A stretch of DNA of 38,966 nucleotides from assembly GCA_002436205.1 (NCBI GenBank), contig DJKT01000060.1, positions 1-38,966 on the forward strand, given 5' to 3'. This stretch comes from Candidatus Peribacter sp. UBA6535. Lineage in GTDB: Bacteria > Patescibacteriota > Gracilibacteria > Peribacterales > Peribacteraceae. Positions within the stretch are counted from its first letter, which is position 1, and every line of letters starts with the position of its first letter. Shown here one piece after another: positions 16,227-23,756 of this stretch. Position numbers and translations under genes: made by a program. The notes below the pieces were generated by a model. The model worked only from the letters and a program-made list of their open reading frames with translations. It was not told the DNA's origin and did no database searches.

Positions 16227-16247
16227 GTAATTTTCTTAAAATGGCTT

Positions 16248-16664
16248 CTCTTTGTTACTTTGTAGATACAAAGTAACCAAAAATCTTTGCCACTGATGTG
16301 AACGAAGCAATAACGAGAGAACAGAGTGTGCGCTCCTGGACGAAGTCTGCTGCGCAGCTTCGCACTGCGTCGCTAAGAAGATTATCCATGCGGGGTGATC
16401 TTCGTCCACACTACAGTGGCAGACGAGTTGTCTCCATACTGACGAGCGCATCTGTCTGAGGGCGAAGAACCATGTAGAGTTATAGGTATATAGCGACGAA
16501 TGCTAAGTTGCCGCAGGCAAACGCAGTGACCTTAGTTGAGGAGCGCTATCTCTGTAGTAGAGCTATTGCTTCGCACGAGTCTGCGCGAGTCTTGATTTTT
16601 TCTGTCCCTTTTTTATCAAGAAAAAAGGGACAAGAAGAACATTCATCTGAAAAGTAACAAAGAG
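16248..16664. repeat. 417-bp structured element with 14-bp terminal inverted repeats (MITE-like)
   Basis: The 497 bp between topA and fic hold no credible gene. They contain an element bounded by CTCTTTGTTACTTT (16248-16261) and its exact complement AAAGTAACAAAGAG (16651-16664). Inside are nested inverted repeats: GTTACTTTGT/ACAAAGTAAC with a four-base loop (16254-16277), TGCCACTG/CAGTGGCA (16288-16295, 16414-16421), TGGACGAAG/CTTCGTCCA (16337-16345, 16400-16408), and a terminator-like hairpin at 16603-16632. Intergenic elements with very similar CTTTGTTACTTT ends occur in many unrelated bacteria, from memory. No target-site duplication is clear. It may be a non-autonomous mobile element or a structured RNA. 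Confidence 0.6.
16603..16632. terminator. Perfect 12-bp hairpin, bidirectional terminator-like
   Basis: TGTCCCTTTTTT (16603-16614) pairs perfectly with AAAAAAGGGACA (16621-16632) around a six-base loop. It lies about 40 bp beyond the topA stop codon. The A/T-rich stem base is unusual for a classical terminator, but it could end topA transcription. Confidence 0.5.
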
Positions 16665-16670
16665 TTGTGA

Positions 16671-19037
16671 CTACTTCTTCTTCCCTCCCCAAGCACCTTT
16701 CTTTCTGGGTGGGGCATTACGCTTCTTTTCGAGGAGTTCACAGGCCATTATCAGATCAACATCTTCCGGCATAAAGCGCTTGGGAATAGAGGCGTTCGTC
16801 TTTCCATCTGTAACATAGGGGCTGTAACGACCATCTTTGATGACCACTTCTCCCTTGGTATTAGGGTCTTCTCCCAAAACTTTAAGCGGCTCCGCTTCTT
16901 TCTTCTTGCGATCTTTCGCGGTGGCAATTAATTCCTCTGCCTGTGCAAGTTCTACAGTCAGAGGGTCCACGTCTTCCGGAAGAGAAACTGTTACCTTCCC
17001 CCACTTGATATACGGACCGTAGCGTCCGCGGTTTACCGTGATATCTTCTCCGTCTTTGTGTGTAAGCGTGCGCGGGAAACTCAGGAGTGCGAGTGCGTCT
17101 TCCAGAGTCACTGTTTCTTTGGTCATACCCTTTGAGAGGCTAGAGCTTTTTGGCTTACCTTTGATCTTTCCTTCTTTTACATCTGCAGGAGTTCCTACTT
17201 GAATGTACGGACCAAAGCGGCCAGTAAGGACTACAATATCCAAACCTGTTTCTTTATCTTTTCCAAGAACTTTTTCTTTGAGGACGTCTTCTTTTTTTAC
17301 TTCTTTTCCTTTGCTATCGACAAGCTGCTTAAAGGGGATAAAGAATCCCTTAAGGAACGTAGTACGATCTTCTTTTCCATCAGCAATTCTATCAAGTTTA
17401 TCTTCCATGTTCGCGGTGAATTTGAGATCAACGATATCCGTAAAATGTTCTGTCAGAAGATCAGTCACTGTGAATGCAACGTCTTCGGGTGCCAATTGTT
17501 TCCCATCTTTGCGAATGTATCCGCGTGCCTGCACAGTAGAAATGGTTGGTGCGTATGTGCTCGGTCGTCCGATACCTTCATCTTCCAATTTTTTAACAAG
17601 ACTTGCCTCTGTGTACCGCGGAGGTGGTTTCGTAAAGTGTTGCTCTGGCGTAACTTCCTCTTTCTTTAGAGCTTCGCCTTGGGAAAGCTCTGGAAGGAAT
17701 TTGTCTCCGCTTTGCTCGCTTCCTTCTTCGTCATCTTTACGATGTTCATCTTGAGATGCATCTGTACTCTCAGAGTATGCGCGATAGTATCCATCAAAGA
17801 TAACCGTCTGTCCCGTTGCACGGAACGTGTACTGCGCAACAGAAATATCAGCACCAATTCTTTTGAGTTCTGCGGCAGCCATCTGGGTCGCCATTGTTCG
17901 ATTCCAAATGAGTGTGTAGAGCTTGAGTTGTTGATGGTCGAGTACTTCTTTTAAGGATGCTGGAGTACGTGACATCTCTGTAGGACGAATCGCTTCGTGC
18001 GCTTCTTGTGCTCCTTTACTCTTCGTTTTGTAGAGCCTCGGAGTCGACAACACATACTCACGACCAAACTGCGTTTCGATAGTCGACTTTGCATCTGCAA
18101 GAGCTTTTTCGCTAAGGCTAACACTGTCTGTACGCATGTAGGTGATAAGACCTGTCGTCTCTTCTCCTTTACCAAGACTCATACCTTCATACAGCTGCTG
18201 AGCAACTACCATCGTTTGCTTTACCGAGAAGCCAAGTTTGCGACCTGCTTCTTGTTGCAAGGTTGATGTTGTAAACGGTGCTGGAGGATTTTTCTTGAGT
18301 TCTTTTTCTTCGATCTCCGATACTGACCAATCTTTTCCGTCGATATCTTTGAGAACTTGATCGGATTCTTTTTGAGAAGTCGGCACAAACTTCTTTCCGT
18401 CTTTTTGCCGAAGACCTGCAGTAAATGTTTCGTCATTTTCTTTGGAAAGTTCTGCGTCTATTGTCCAATACTCCTCGGGATTAAAGGCTAAAATCTCGCG
18501 CTCTCTATCGACAATAATACGTACGGCAACAGACTGTACACGTCCTGCAGAAAGTCCTCGGTACACTGTCTTCCACAAAAATGGAGAGAGCGTGTATCCC
18601 ACGAGACGATCTAAGATACGCCTCGCTTGTTGTGCTTCTACAAGCTTGGTATCAATCTCTCTTGGGTTGGCAACCGCTTCATCTATTGCAGACTTTGTAA
18701 TCTCGTGGAACACGATACGCTTCACCTTCTGCTCTTTTTTTGGTTTGAGCGCCTGAATAAGGTGCCACCCTATGGCTTCCCCTTCGCGGTCTTCATCAGT
18801 TGCGATTAGGAGGCCATCTGCTTCTTTCATTGCCTTACGCAGTGACAACACCGTCGCTTTTTTTTCTTCAGGGATTTCATACTCCGGCTTAAAGTCACCT
18901 TCGGTATCTACTGCAAGTCCCGAACTTGGAAGGTCACGGACGTGCCCCATGCTTGCTTGCACGTTGTAGTCTTTTCCCAAAAATTTCTTGATGGTCTTTG
19001 CCTTTGTCGGGCTCTCTACGATAACAAGTTGTGACAT
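16671..19037 (-). CDS. topA: DNA topoisomerase I (type IA)
   Basis: A protein of 788 residues that relaxes negative supercoils. The Toprim domain has VIVESPTKAKTI and ATDEDREGEAIGWHL, and the catalytic tyrosine lies in GLITYMRTDSV. The C-terminus carries three topoisomerase C-terminal repeats (GRFGPYIQVG, GRYGPYIKWG, GRYSPYVTDG) and a basic KKGAWGGKKK tail, with no Cys4 zinc fingers such as E. coli TopA has. An upstream in-frame ATG at 19145 would add 36 residues unlike the family. Start 19037 is supported by homology and by a -35/-10 pair whose -10 ends seven bases before the ATG. It is divergent from the HU gene. Confidence 0.93.
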   Translation of the reverse strand: MSQLVIVESPTKAKTIKKFLGKDYNVQASMGHVRDLPSSGLAVDTEGDFKPEYEIPEEKKATVLSLRKAMKEADGLLIATDEDREGEAIGWHLIQALKPKKEQKVKRIVFHEITKSAIDEAVANPREIDTKLVEAQQARRILDRLVGYTLSPFLWKTVYRGLSAGRVQSVAVRIIVDREREILAFNPEEYWTIDAELSKENDETFTAGLRQKDGKKFVPTSQKESDQVLKDIDGKDWSVSEIEEKELKKNPPAPFTTSTLQQEAGRKLGFSVKQTMVVAQQLYEGMSLGKGEETTGLITYMRTDSVSLSEKALADAKSTIETQFGREYVLSTPRLYKTKSKGAQEAHEAIRPTEMSRTPASLKEVLDHQQLKLYTLIWNRTMATQMAAAELKRIGADISVAQYTFRATGQTVIFDGYYRAYSESTDASQDEHRKDDEEGSEQSGDKFLPELSQGEALKKEEVTPEQHFTKPPPRYTEASLVKKLEDEGIGRPSTYAPTISTVQARGYIRKDGKQLAPEDVAFTVTDLLTEHFTDIVDLKFTANMEDKLDRIADGKEDRTTFLKGFFIPFKQLVDSKGKEVKKEDVLKEKVLGKDKETGLDIVVLTGRFGPYIQVGTPADVKEGKIKGKPKSSSLSKGMTKETVTLEDALALLSFPRTLTHKDGEDITVNRGRYGPYIKWGKVTVSLPEDVDPLTVELAQAEELIATAKDRKKKEAEPLKVLGEDPNTKGEVVIKDGRYSPYVTDGKTNASIPKRFMPEDVDLIMACELLEKKRNAPPRKKGAWGGKKK

Positions 19038-19044
19038 GAGTGGG

Positions 19045-19073
19045 AGGGTAGGGGTGGGGTGGGATGTTGTCAA
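19045..19073 (-). promoter_or_regulatory. topA promoter
   Basis: A perfect -35 TTGACA (19073-19068), a 17-bp spacer that is almost pure C/A on the coding strand, and -10 TACCCT (19050-19045) stand seven bases before the ATG. This is the clearest case here for a leaderless mRNA. The 255 bp between topA and hup otherwise hold short palindromes at 19166-19181 and 19229-19242. Confidence 0.7.
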
Positions 19074-19228
19074 ACTCCGCTCTGACACTTGCTTACCGCC
19101 GTAAAACATTGTGTGAGAGTAAAGATTACTTTCCACACTGATCACCTTTGGTATTCAATAGGTTTTGGCTTTATTTAGCCATTTTATAGACTTTTTGTGT
19201 GCAATTTTTCTCTGGACAGCGTATTTTT

Positions 19229-19242
19229 GGCTTGCGTAAGCC
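19229..19242. repeat. GGCTT-GCGT-AAGCC palindrome upstream of HU
   Basis: A 14-bp palindrome (five-base arms, four-base loop) lies 50 bp before the HU start. A similar one, GGCTTACATAAGCC, lies upstream of the gene at 38121. It could be an operator or chance. Confidence 0.3.
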
Positions 19243-19291
19243 TAATGCGACCGTAAACTTTTACTTGAGTTACATCTTTCCCCTTTATCCT

Positions 19292-19570
19292 ATGTCCAAA
19301 CAGGATATCATTAACGCCATCGCAGACGCTGCTGGTATTACCAAGCGAAGCGCTGCTGCATCACTTGATGCACTTGTTACTCTCGTAACAAAAGAGCTGA
19401 AGAAGGGCAACTCCGTTACCATTACTGGTTTCGGTACCTTCAAAGTTTCTAACCGCGCTGCTCGCACTGGGGTAAACCCACGCAATCCAAGCCAGCGCAT
19501 TTCTATTCCTGCAATGAGGGTTCCATCCTTCAAAGCTGGTAAGACTCTTAAGGACGCTGTTCGTAACTAA
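19292..19570 (+). CDS. hup: HU-family DNA-binding protein
   Basis: A histone-like protein of 92 residues that bends and compacts DNA as a dimer. It begins MSKQDIINAIADAAGITK. The hallmark GFGTFKVSNRAARTGVNPR is followed by the DNA-contacting beta arm and SFKAGKTLKDAV, all in standard positions. An in-frame extension from 19199 is rejected because it does not resemble the family. No ribosome binding site precedes the ATG. A strong terminator follows 20 bp after the stop. It is divergent from topA, so two supercoiling-related genes share one control region. Confidence 0.95.
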   Translation: MSKQDIINAIADAAGITKRSAAASLDALVTLVTKELKKGNSVTITGFGTFKVSNRAARTGVNPRNPSQRISIPAMRVPSFKAGKTLKDAVRN

Positions 19571-19590
19571 GAGATTCTTTCAAACGTAAT

Positions 19591-19624
19591 AAAAGCCTCC
19601 GTAAATCACGGGGGCTTTTAGCAG
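19591..19624 (+). terminator. Rho-independent terminator of hup
   Basis: AAAAGCCTCCGT (19591-19602) pairs with ACGGGGGCTTTT (19608-19619) with one T-G wobble and a short loop, followed by a short T-containing tail. This is a standard strong terminator and is immediately followed by a period-7 repeat. Confidence 0.8.
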
Positions 19625-19677
19625 TTTGCAGTTTGCAGTTAGCTAACTGCTAAATTGCCAACTGCTAACTGCATTTT
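19622..19677. repeat. Period-7 intergenic repeat, facing arms (locus B)
   Basis: The left arm repeats CAGTTTG (19622-19641) and the right arm repeats AACTGCT variants (19645-19672). They meet in a perfect 16-bp palindrome, GCAGTTAGCTAACTGC (19635-19650). The RNA could fold into one long imperfect hairpin directly after the hup terminator and before khpB. Confidence 0.65.
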
Positions 19678-19720
19678 TTTGCTTCTCAGACAGAGCTGAC
19701 TTCGCTATTCTCAGTTCAAC

Positions 19721-20266
19721 ATGAATGCAGATCTGATAAAGGAAATCGTCGGCAATCTCCTTACCGAACTGGGCCTTCCTTTTGACTCTATTGCAGTAGA
19801 AGAGCGTGAGGATATGACCCATGCAGAGATTACGTCTTCTATGGCTAGTCGTATTATCGGCTGGCACGGGGAGACACTGAATTCGATTCAGCACTTAGCA
19901 AAATCTATTATTCGCCAAAAAGAGAACTTAGATCGCAGTCCATTTTTGGTATTGGATGTCGATGGATATCGTAAGTCTCAGGAAGACAAAGTGAAGAAGA
20001 TCGCCGAGCAAAAAGCAGACTTTGTGCGACGCACCGGAAGCCGCGTAGCCCTTGCCCCTATGAGTCCATACTTCCGCCGCATTGTACACCTGCATGTTGC
20101 CAATACTCCGGAGCTTGCAGACCTTACAACAGAGAGTAGTGGTGACGGTGACTATCGACAGATCGTTTTGAAATTAAAAGATGAATCGAAAGTAAGTGAT
20201 GGTGAGGAGCTTGCTCCGGTGATCGTGGAGAGTAAAGATGATGGGTTGGATAATTTGGATATCTGA
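19721..20266 (+). CDS. khpB: KhpB/Jag RNA-binding protein (KH and R3H domains)
   Basis: A protein of 181 residues. A KH-like domain with the GxxG loop (IIGWHGETLNSIQHL, residues 46-60) is followed by an R3H domain with RRIVHLH. The usual N-terminal Jag_N domain is missing, so this is the short form. KhpB binds RNA with KhpA and affects cell division and elongation in Gram-positives. The acidic tail (DDGLDNLDI) is encoded by the 19-bp sequence that recurs beyond the DUF559 cassette, so the cassette seems to have inserted at the very end of this gene. A TATTCT ends nine bases before the ATG. Confidence 0.85.
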   Translation: MNADLIKEIVGNLLTELGLPFDSIAVEEREDMTHAEITSSMASRIIGWHGETLNSIQHLAKSIIRQKENLDRSPFLVLDVDGYRKSQEDKVKKIAEQKADFVRRTGSRVALAPMSPYFRRIVHLHVANTPELADLTTESSGDGDYRQIVLKLKDESKVSDGEELAPVIVESKDDGLDNLDI

Positions 20267-20799
20267 AGCAATCCTACAGCCGACCTCACCCTACCCCTCT
20301 CCTTTGCGAAGGAGAGGGAACTGTTTGGTATCCTGTTTTTGTATGAAGCTGTAAATATTTTCCAAAGTGAATTGAAGGTTGTTGTATATATCCTCATTCT
20401 TGATGCGTAATATCTTATAACCATGTTCACTCAAAAAGATCGTACGACATTGATCATGTTCTTTCTGAGCTTCTTCTTCATGAATACCTCCATCTATCTC
20501 CAGTACTACTTTGTATTCTTTGCAGAGAAAATCCACAATATAGTGGCCAATGTTCACCTGCCGACGAAACTTTAATCCCTTAAACTTTCGATTTCTGAGT
20601 ATTTCCCAGAGTATTGTTTCAGTTGGCGTCATAGAACGCCGCAATTTCTTCGTAAATGTGCATTTACGTTTTTTGTAGAGCCGATACTGAGCTTCTTCAT
20701 TCATAGGAAAGATATTGTATCACGAAGCTCCCCTCTCCTCCGTAAGAGGAGAGGGGCTGGGGGTGAGGTCGATTGGAGGATTGGATAATTTGGATATCT
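20246..20799 (-). mobile_element. Putative DUF559 nuclease cassette with 19-bp flanking direct repeats
   Basis: TTGGATAATTTGGATATCT occurs at 20246-20264 (end of khpB) and again at 20781-20799. The 516 bp between hold one ORF (DUF559). The inner ends are inverted: GACCTCACCC (20282-20291) against GGGTGAGGTC (20761-20770), each next to a hairpin, CCCTCTCCTT-TGCG-AAGGAGAGGG (20295-20318) and CCCTCTCCTC-CGTAA-GAGGAGAGGG (20731-20755). Direct repeats outside and inverted hairpins inside look like a mobile insertion with target duplication. No transposase is encoded, so movement would need the nuclease itself or a helper. A recombination-based duplication is possible. Confidence 0.55.
20291..20704 (-). 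CDS. DUF559 endonuclease-domain protein
   Basis: A protein of 137 residues of the DUF559 family, related to very-short-patch repair (Vsr) and other PD-(D/E)xK nucleases. A basic N-terminal helix (RRSMTPTETILWEILRNRK) precedes the core HYIVDFLCKEYKVVLEIDGG, with candidate metal ligands Asp in IVDF and Glu-x-Asp in LEIDGG followed by H in GGIHEE. The last residues (FPLLRKGEG) are encoded by the left hairpin repeat, so the ORF extends into the cassette end. DUF559 genes are often found embedded in CCCTCTCC-type repeats in unrelated bacteria, from memory. The function is unknown; self-mobility is inference. Confidence 0.8.
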   Translation of the reverse strand: MNEEAQYRLYKKRKCTFTKKLRRSMTPTETILWEILRNRKFKGLKFRRQVNIGHYIVDFLCKEYKVVLEIDGGIHEEEAQKEHDQCRTIFLSEHGYKILRIKNEDIYNNLQFTLENIYSFIQKQDTKQFPLLRKGEG

Positions 20800-20803
20800 A
20801 AAA

Positions 20804-20834
20804 GCGGCCGGGGGACCAAGGGGTCCCCGCGGCC
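20804..20834. terminator. GC-rich hairpin, possible terminator for the small exported gene
   Basis: GGGGACC (20811-20817) pairs with GGTCCCC (20822-20828) around AAGG, extended by imperfect GGCC pairing outside. On the minus strand it is followed by GCTTTTAGA, so it could end transcription of the gene at 20876-21220. It begins five bases after the cassette's right direct repeat. Confidence 0.55.
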
Positions 20835-20875
20835 AAATCAAGCCTTTTCTTGAAAAAACAGGTCAACGAGCCGAT

Positions 20876-21220
20876 TCAGGAAGTGGTCAGAAATGCCGAC
20901 TTTGTCTCGACGATACCGACAATTGGTGCAGCATAACGCCGCACCTCCTGTGGAGCCGACATTTGGGCCTTCTGCTTCGCGACTACCTGCGCGTTCTTTT
21001 CGTTGGCGTACGCGTTCTCGGCGTTGGCGAGACCAGCTTGGTTTCCGACGATCACGGCGGCGACGTCTATGCCACCGGCATCATCGTTGATTGCCTCCGT
21101 AGTTGTCGGTGGTGTCGCTTTTGCCTTCAGATTGGCCGTTGCTTCTTCGGATGCCGTGATCGAAATCACGAGCATCACCAATGGCACAAGGAGTGCCAGC
21201 CAAAAAACATGTTTCTTCAT
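20876..21220 (-). CDS. Small exported protein of unknown function
   Basis: A protein of 114 residues: a clear signal peptide (KKHVFWLALLVPLVMLVISI), then an Ala/Asn/Gln-rich mature part (ANAENAYANEKNAQVVAKQK) likely to be helical. No family is recognised. ATG 21220 is chosen over 21265 because AAGGAG stands eight bases upstream; this is the only convincing Shine-Dalgarno sequence I found in the window. The region 20821-21240 is about 55% G+C by count, seemingly richer than its neighbours. Ribosome binding site, composition and the adjoining cassette together suggest recent acquisition. Confidence 0.6.
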   Translation of the reverse strand: MKKHVFWLALLVPLVMLVISITASEEATANLKAKATPPTTTEAINDDAGGIDVAAVIVGNQAGLANAENAYANEKNAQVVAKQKAQMSAPQEVRRYAAPIVGIVETKSAFLTTS

Positions 21221-21436
21221 CAGAAGAACTCCTTCCGGGCACAATTGCCCAAACAAAACAAACATGGCCGAGATGGCCAGAACAACGAACCTCAGAGTGA
21301 GATCCGTGACAAGGATGGCCTATCAGCTTCAGCTGACAGATGCGATCGTGGTAGTAGTCCTCGATACGGGACTCCCTACTGCACTCTGCATCTGCAACTC
21401 ATCAACTTATGCTGATAAAGACCTAACTTACCGAAA

Positions 21437-21464
21437 ACTGTACTCCTTCCTCAGGAGGAGTCAA
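21437..21464 (-). promoter_or_regulatory. Promoter with palindromic spacer, upstream of the small exported gene
   Basis: TTGACT (21464-21459), 16 bp, TACAGT (21442-21437). The spacer holds an inverted CTCCT/AGGAG sequence, which may be an operator. If used, the leader to ATG 21220 would be about 210 nt and contains stems such as TCAGCT-GA-AGCTGA near 21327. The gap 21266-21481 holds no other gene that I can support. Confidence 0.4.
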
Positions 21465-21481
21465 GAAAAGTGTGGTTCTGG

Positions 21482-22555
21482 CTATTTGGCTTCCCGTAGC
21501 TGCTCGAAGAGCTTCTTTTCTGCACGGGAAAGCTTACGCGGTATGTCTATCTGTACCGTTACGTAGTGATCCCCTAAGCGAGAGGAATTGAGCTGCGGCA
21601 CTCCTTTGGATTTAAGTCGCATCACTGTTCCTGGCTGTGTGCCTGTAGGGATTTTGAGTGTGACTTCTCCGTGGACAGTGGGTACGGAAACTTCTGTTCC
21701 GAGTGTTGCGTCGACTACGGAAACAGAAACTTCGGATCGAATGTCATTGCCGTCACGAATGAAGCGCTTGTCTGGTGTGACCTGCACAATGACAAAAAGA
21801 TCACCAGCAGGTGCCCCCTGCGAACCCGCATTTCCCTCCCCTGTTATTCGCAATGTTTGTCCGTCATCTATTCCCGCGGGAACATCAATAGTGAGTTGTG
21901 TCTTTTCTCGTTTACGCCCCTCTCCACTACATGCCTTACAAGGAGTTTCTGGGATTTTCCCTTTGCCCTCACATTTCGCACACTGTACAGACTGTTGTAC
22001 TACTCCAAAAAAGGACTGTGCTGTACGCGTAATCTGCCCTGTACCATTACACTCTGTACAAGTTTTTACAGACCCTCCCTCGGCACCCGTGCCATCGCAC
22101 TCTTTGCACTGAGCTAATTTTTCGATGGCGATGGTTTTACTGACTCCGTTTACGACCTCGGCAAAATCGATACTGATGCGCACCTGAAGATCGGACCCTC
22201 TGTTATCGGGCTTACGCCCCCGACCGCCACCTCCACCTCCGAAAAAACTGGAAAAGATATCTCCCAGGTCTCCCATATCTCCCTGTTGAAATCCGGAGAA
22301 ATCAAACCCGCCGAAACCTGCACCTCCACCTCCGGGCCCTCCGGTTGATCCGAATGTATCGTACTGCTTTCTGCGCTTTTCGTTTCCAAGTATCTCGTAT
22401 GCCTCGTTGATCTCTTTAAATTTGGACTCTGCAGCCTTATCCCCTTTGTGTTTATCGGGATGCCATTCCTTCGAAAGATTGCGATACGCCTTCTTAATAT
22501 CTGCTGAAGTTGCTGATTTGCCTACGCCGAGAGTGGAATAGTAGTCTTTGGACAT
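21482..22555 (-). CDS. dnaJ: Chaperone DnaJ
   Basis: A protein of 357 residues, the Hsp40 co-chaperone that stimulates DnaK ATPase and holds unfolded clients. The J domain has the HPD triad (EWHPDKH), followed by a Gly/Phe-rich linker (GGPGGGGAGFGGFDFSG). Four CxxCxGxG zinc motifs follow (CKECDGTG, CTECNGTG, CAKCEGKG, CKACSGEG), then the C-terminal substrate-binding domains. DnaK and GrpE are not in this window. A period-7 repeat lies directly upstream, and TATCCT (22572-22567) ends 11 bases before the ATG. Confidence 0.95.
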   Translation of the reverse strand: MSKDYYSTLGVGKSATSADIKKAYRNLSKEWHPDKHKGDKAAESKFKEINEAYEILGNEKRRKQYDTFGSTGGPGGGGAGFGGFDFSGFQQGDMGDLGDIFSSFFGGGGGGRGRKPDNRGSDLQVRISIDFAEVVNGVSKTIAIEKLAQCKECDGTGAEGGSVKTCTECNGTGQITRTAQSFFGVVQQSVQCAKCEGKGKIPETPCKACSGEGRKREKTQLTIDVPAGIDDGQTLRITGEGNAGSQGAPAGDLFVIVQVTPDKRFIRDGNDIRSEVSVSVVDATLGTEVSVPTVHGEVTLKIPTGTQPGTVMRLKSKGVPQLNSSRLGDHYVTVQIDIPRKLSRAEKKLFEQLREAK

Positions 22556-22567
22556 AAATCAGGGAGA

Positions 22568-22652
22568 GGATAGTGGATAGTGGATAGTGGATAAAGAAAT
22601 GAGTGTAATAATTCTGCCCTAATGACTATTGACTAATGACTATTGACTATTT
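22568..22652. repeat. Period-7 intergenic repeat (locus C)
   Basis: The left arm repeats GATAGTG (22568-22593) and the right arm TGACTAT/TGACTAA (22620-22652), both with period 7. The complements share the ATAGT core, so the arms can pair only imperfectly. It lies between divergent dnaJ and the thrombospondin-type gene. Confidence 0.65.
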
Positions 22653-22702
22653 GTAAATCATGTCATAATCATACTATTATGTAAGCAGGAATACGTAAAA
22701 TC

Positions 22703-22711
22703 TGCTATAAT
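22703..22711 (+). promoter_or_regulatory. Extended -10 for the thrombospondin-type gene
   Basis: TGCTATAAT is a consensus extended -10 that ends six bases before ATG 22718, predicting a leaderless mRNA. Extended -10 promoters do not need a -35, and none is evident. Confidence 0.6.
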
Positions 22712-22717
22712 ATCTTG

Positions 22718-23728
22718 ATGGTTTCGCTCAACACACACACAACACGAAAAGTACTACAAAGAGCTACCATGACACTTGGTGCTCTGTCGCTTGTACTCGT
22801 TGCATACGGATTTTCCCGTGGTGGTTTTGAGTCGATGGAAGGACGTCTGCTTCCAAAGCACCAGATGCATCGGTCGGAATGGGTAACGATTACAGCGGCA
22901 AAAGTGCTCTCCGGGAGTACTATTCCTGCAGAGAGGGAAGTAATGGTGCATATCCCCGAAGAGATTACGCGCATCACACGCAAGGTACTGTTTGGTCGCA
23001 AAGGAGATACTGTTCGCTACTGGGGATATTGCTTCCCACAGAATATCCATGACTCCAGCAACAATGTGCGTCGTGGGTTTCCGGGAGATCTCTTTCTCTC
23101 AGAAGCAGAACGTGAATTCCGCAGACAGGAGCTCATTGCACAACGCAGGCGTACTTTCTCTGTATTCGAAAATCTCACAGCACAGGACTTAAATGAAACA
23201 CGAAACCGAACGCAGTCACGTATTCGACATCAGGTAGAAATCTTTACCGGAGGAAATACGTGCTTTGTTATGACAGAGAAATCTATTCCTGTCGGAGCAG
23301 ATACTGATGGTGATGGACTCAATAACGCACTCGAACGAGGATACGGTTCTGACAATAAAAATCCTGACACCGATGGAGATGGTATCTTGGATGGATTGGA
23401 AGTCTTCCGTATGGGAAGCCACCCTACCAAGCGCGACTCCGATGGTGACGGAATTATTGATGGTATTGAGGATGCAAACCGCAACGGTCGCTTCGAACCA
23501 GGAGAAACCAATCCTACACAGTGGGATACTGATCGTGATGGTCTCTGCGATGGTCTTTGTAAGGTAAACAAGGGTCAAGACCTCCGTGGAGAAGACAAAA
23601 ACCTCAATGGTGAGTACGAACCTGGAAGTGGTGAATATAATCCGCGAAAGGTCGATAGTGACGGAGATGGCGTATTAGATGAGCATGAGGTATTCCTCTG
23701 TGTTCTGGGTGGTGGAGATGATTGTTAA
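22718..23728 (+). CDS. Exported protein with thrombospondin type-3 calcium repeats
   Basis: A protein of 336 residues. A signal anchor (about residues 15-33, TMTLGALSLVLVAYGF) is followed by a middle domain of about 150 residues with no recognised family. From about residue 195 there are tandem calcium-binding repeats (DTDGDGLNNALE, DTDGDGILDGLE, DSDGDGIIDGIED, DTDRDGLCDG, DSDGDGVLDEHE). These type-3 repeats make stiff, Ca-stabilised rods on extracellular proteins. It ends in GGGDDC, so the C-terminal Cys could form a disulfide. ATG 22718 is preferred over the TTG just before it because of the -10 spacing. The following gene starts 28 bp later, with a -35 overlapping this stop. Confidence 0.8.
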   Translation: MVSLNTHTTRKVLQRATMTLGALSLVLVAYGFSRGGFESMEGRLLPKHQMHRSEWVTITAAKVLSGSTIPAEREVMVHIPEEITRITRKVLFGRKGDTVRYWGYCFPQNIHDSSNNVRRGFPGDLFLSEAEREFRRQELIAQRRRTFSVFENLTAQDLNETRNRTQSRIRHQVEIFTGGNTCFVMTEKSIPVGADTDGDGLNNALERGYGSDNKNPDTDGDGILDGLEVFRMGSHPTKRDSDGDGIIDGIEDANRNGRFEPGETNPTQWDTDRDGLCDGLCKVNKGQDLRGEDKNLNGEYEPGSGEYNPRKVDSDGDGVLDEHEVFLCVLGGGDDC

Positions 23729-23750
23729 AAGGCTAAAATTCCTGTATAAT
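23722..23750 (+). promoter_or_regulatory. Promoter of the LAPTG-anchored protein gene
   Basis: TTGTTA (23722-23727), 17 bp, TATAAT (23745-23750), ending six bases before ATG 23757. The -35 overlaps the stop codon of the previous gene. The spacing predicts a leaderless mRNA. Confidence 0.65.
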
Positions 23751-23756
23751 AATTCG

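Noticed and set aside
16236..16451. 71-codon minus-strand ORF inside the TIR element
   Set aside because: It runs through the terminal inverted repeat and hairpins, and its composition follows the structure. ORFs of this kind are commonly predicted across such repeats but show no domain.
19038..19145. Upstream extension of topA to ATG 19145
   Set aside because: The extra 36 residues do not match the family and cover the clear TTGACA-17-TACCCT promoter.
19622..19677. CRISPR array
   Set aside because: The repeats are 7 bases, degenerate, without spacers of constant length, and no cas gene is present.
20266..20290. Premature truncation of khpB by the cassette
   Set aside because: KH and R3H domains are complete and the stop lies in the duplicated sequence, so the protein appears intact.
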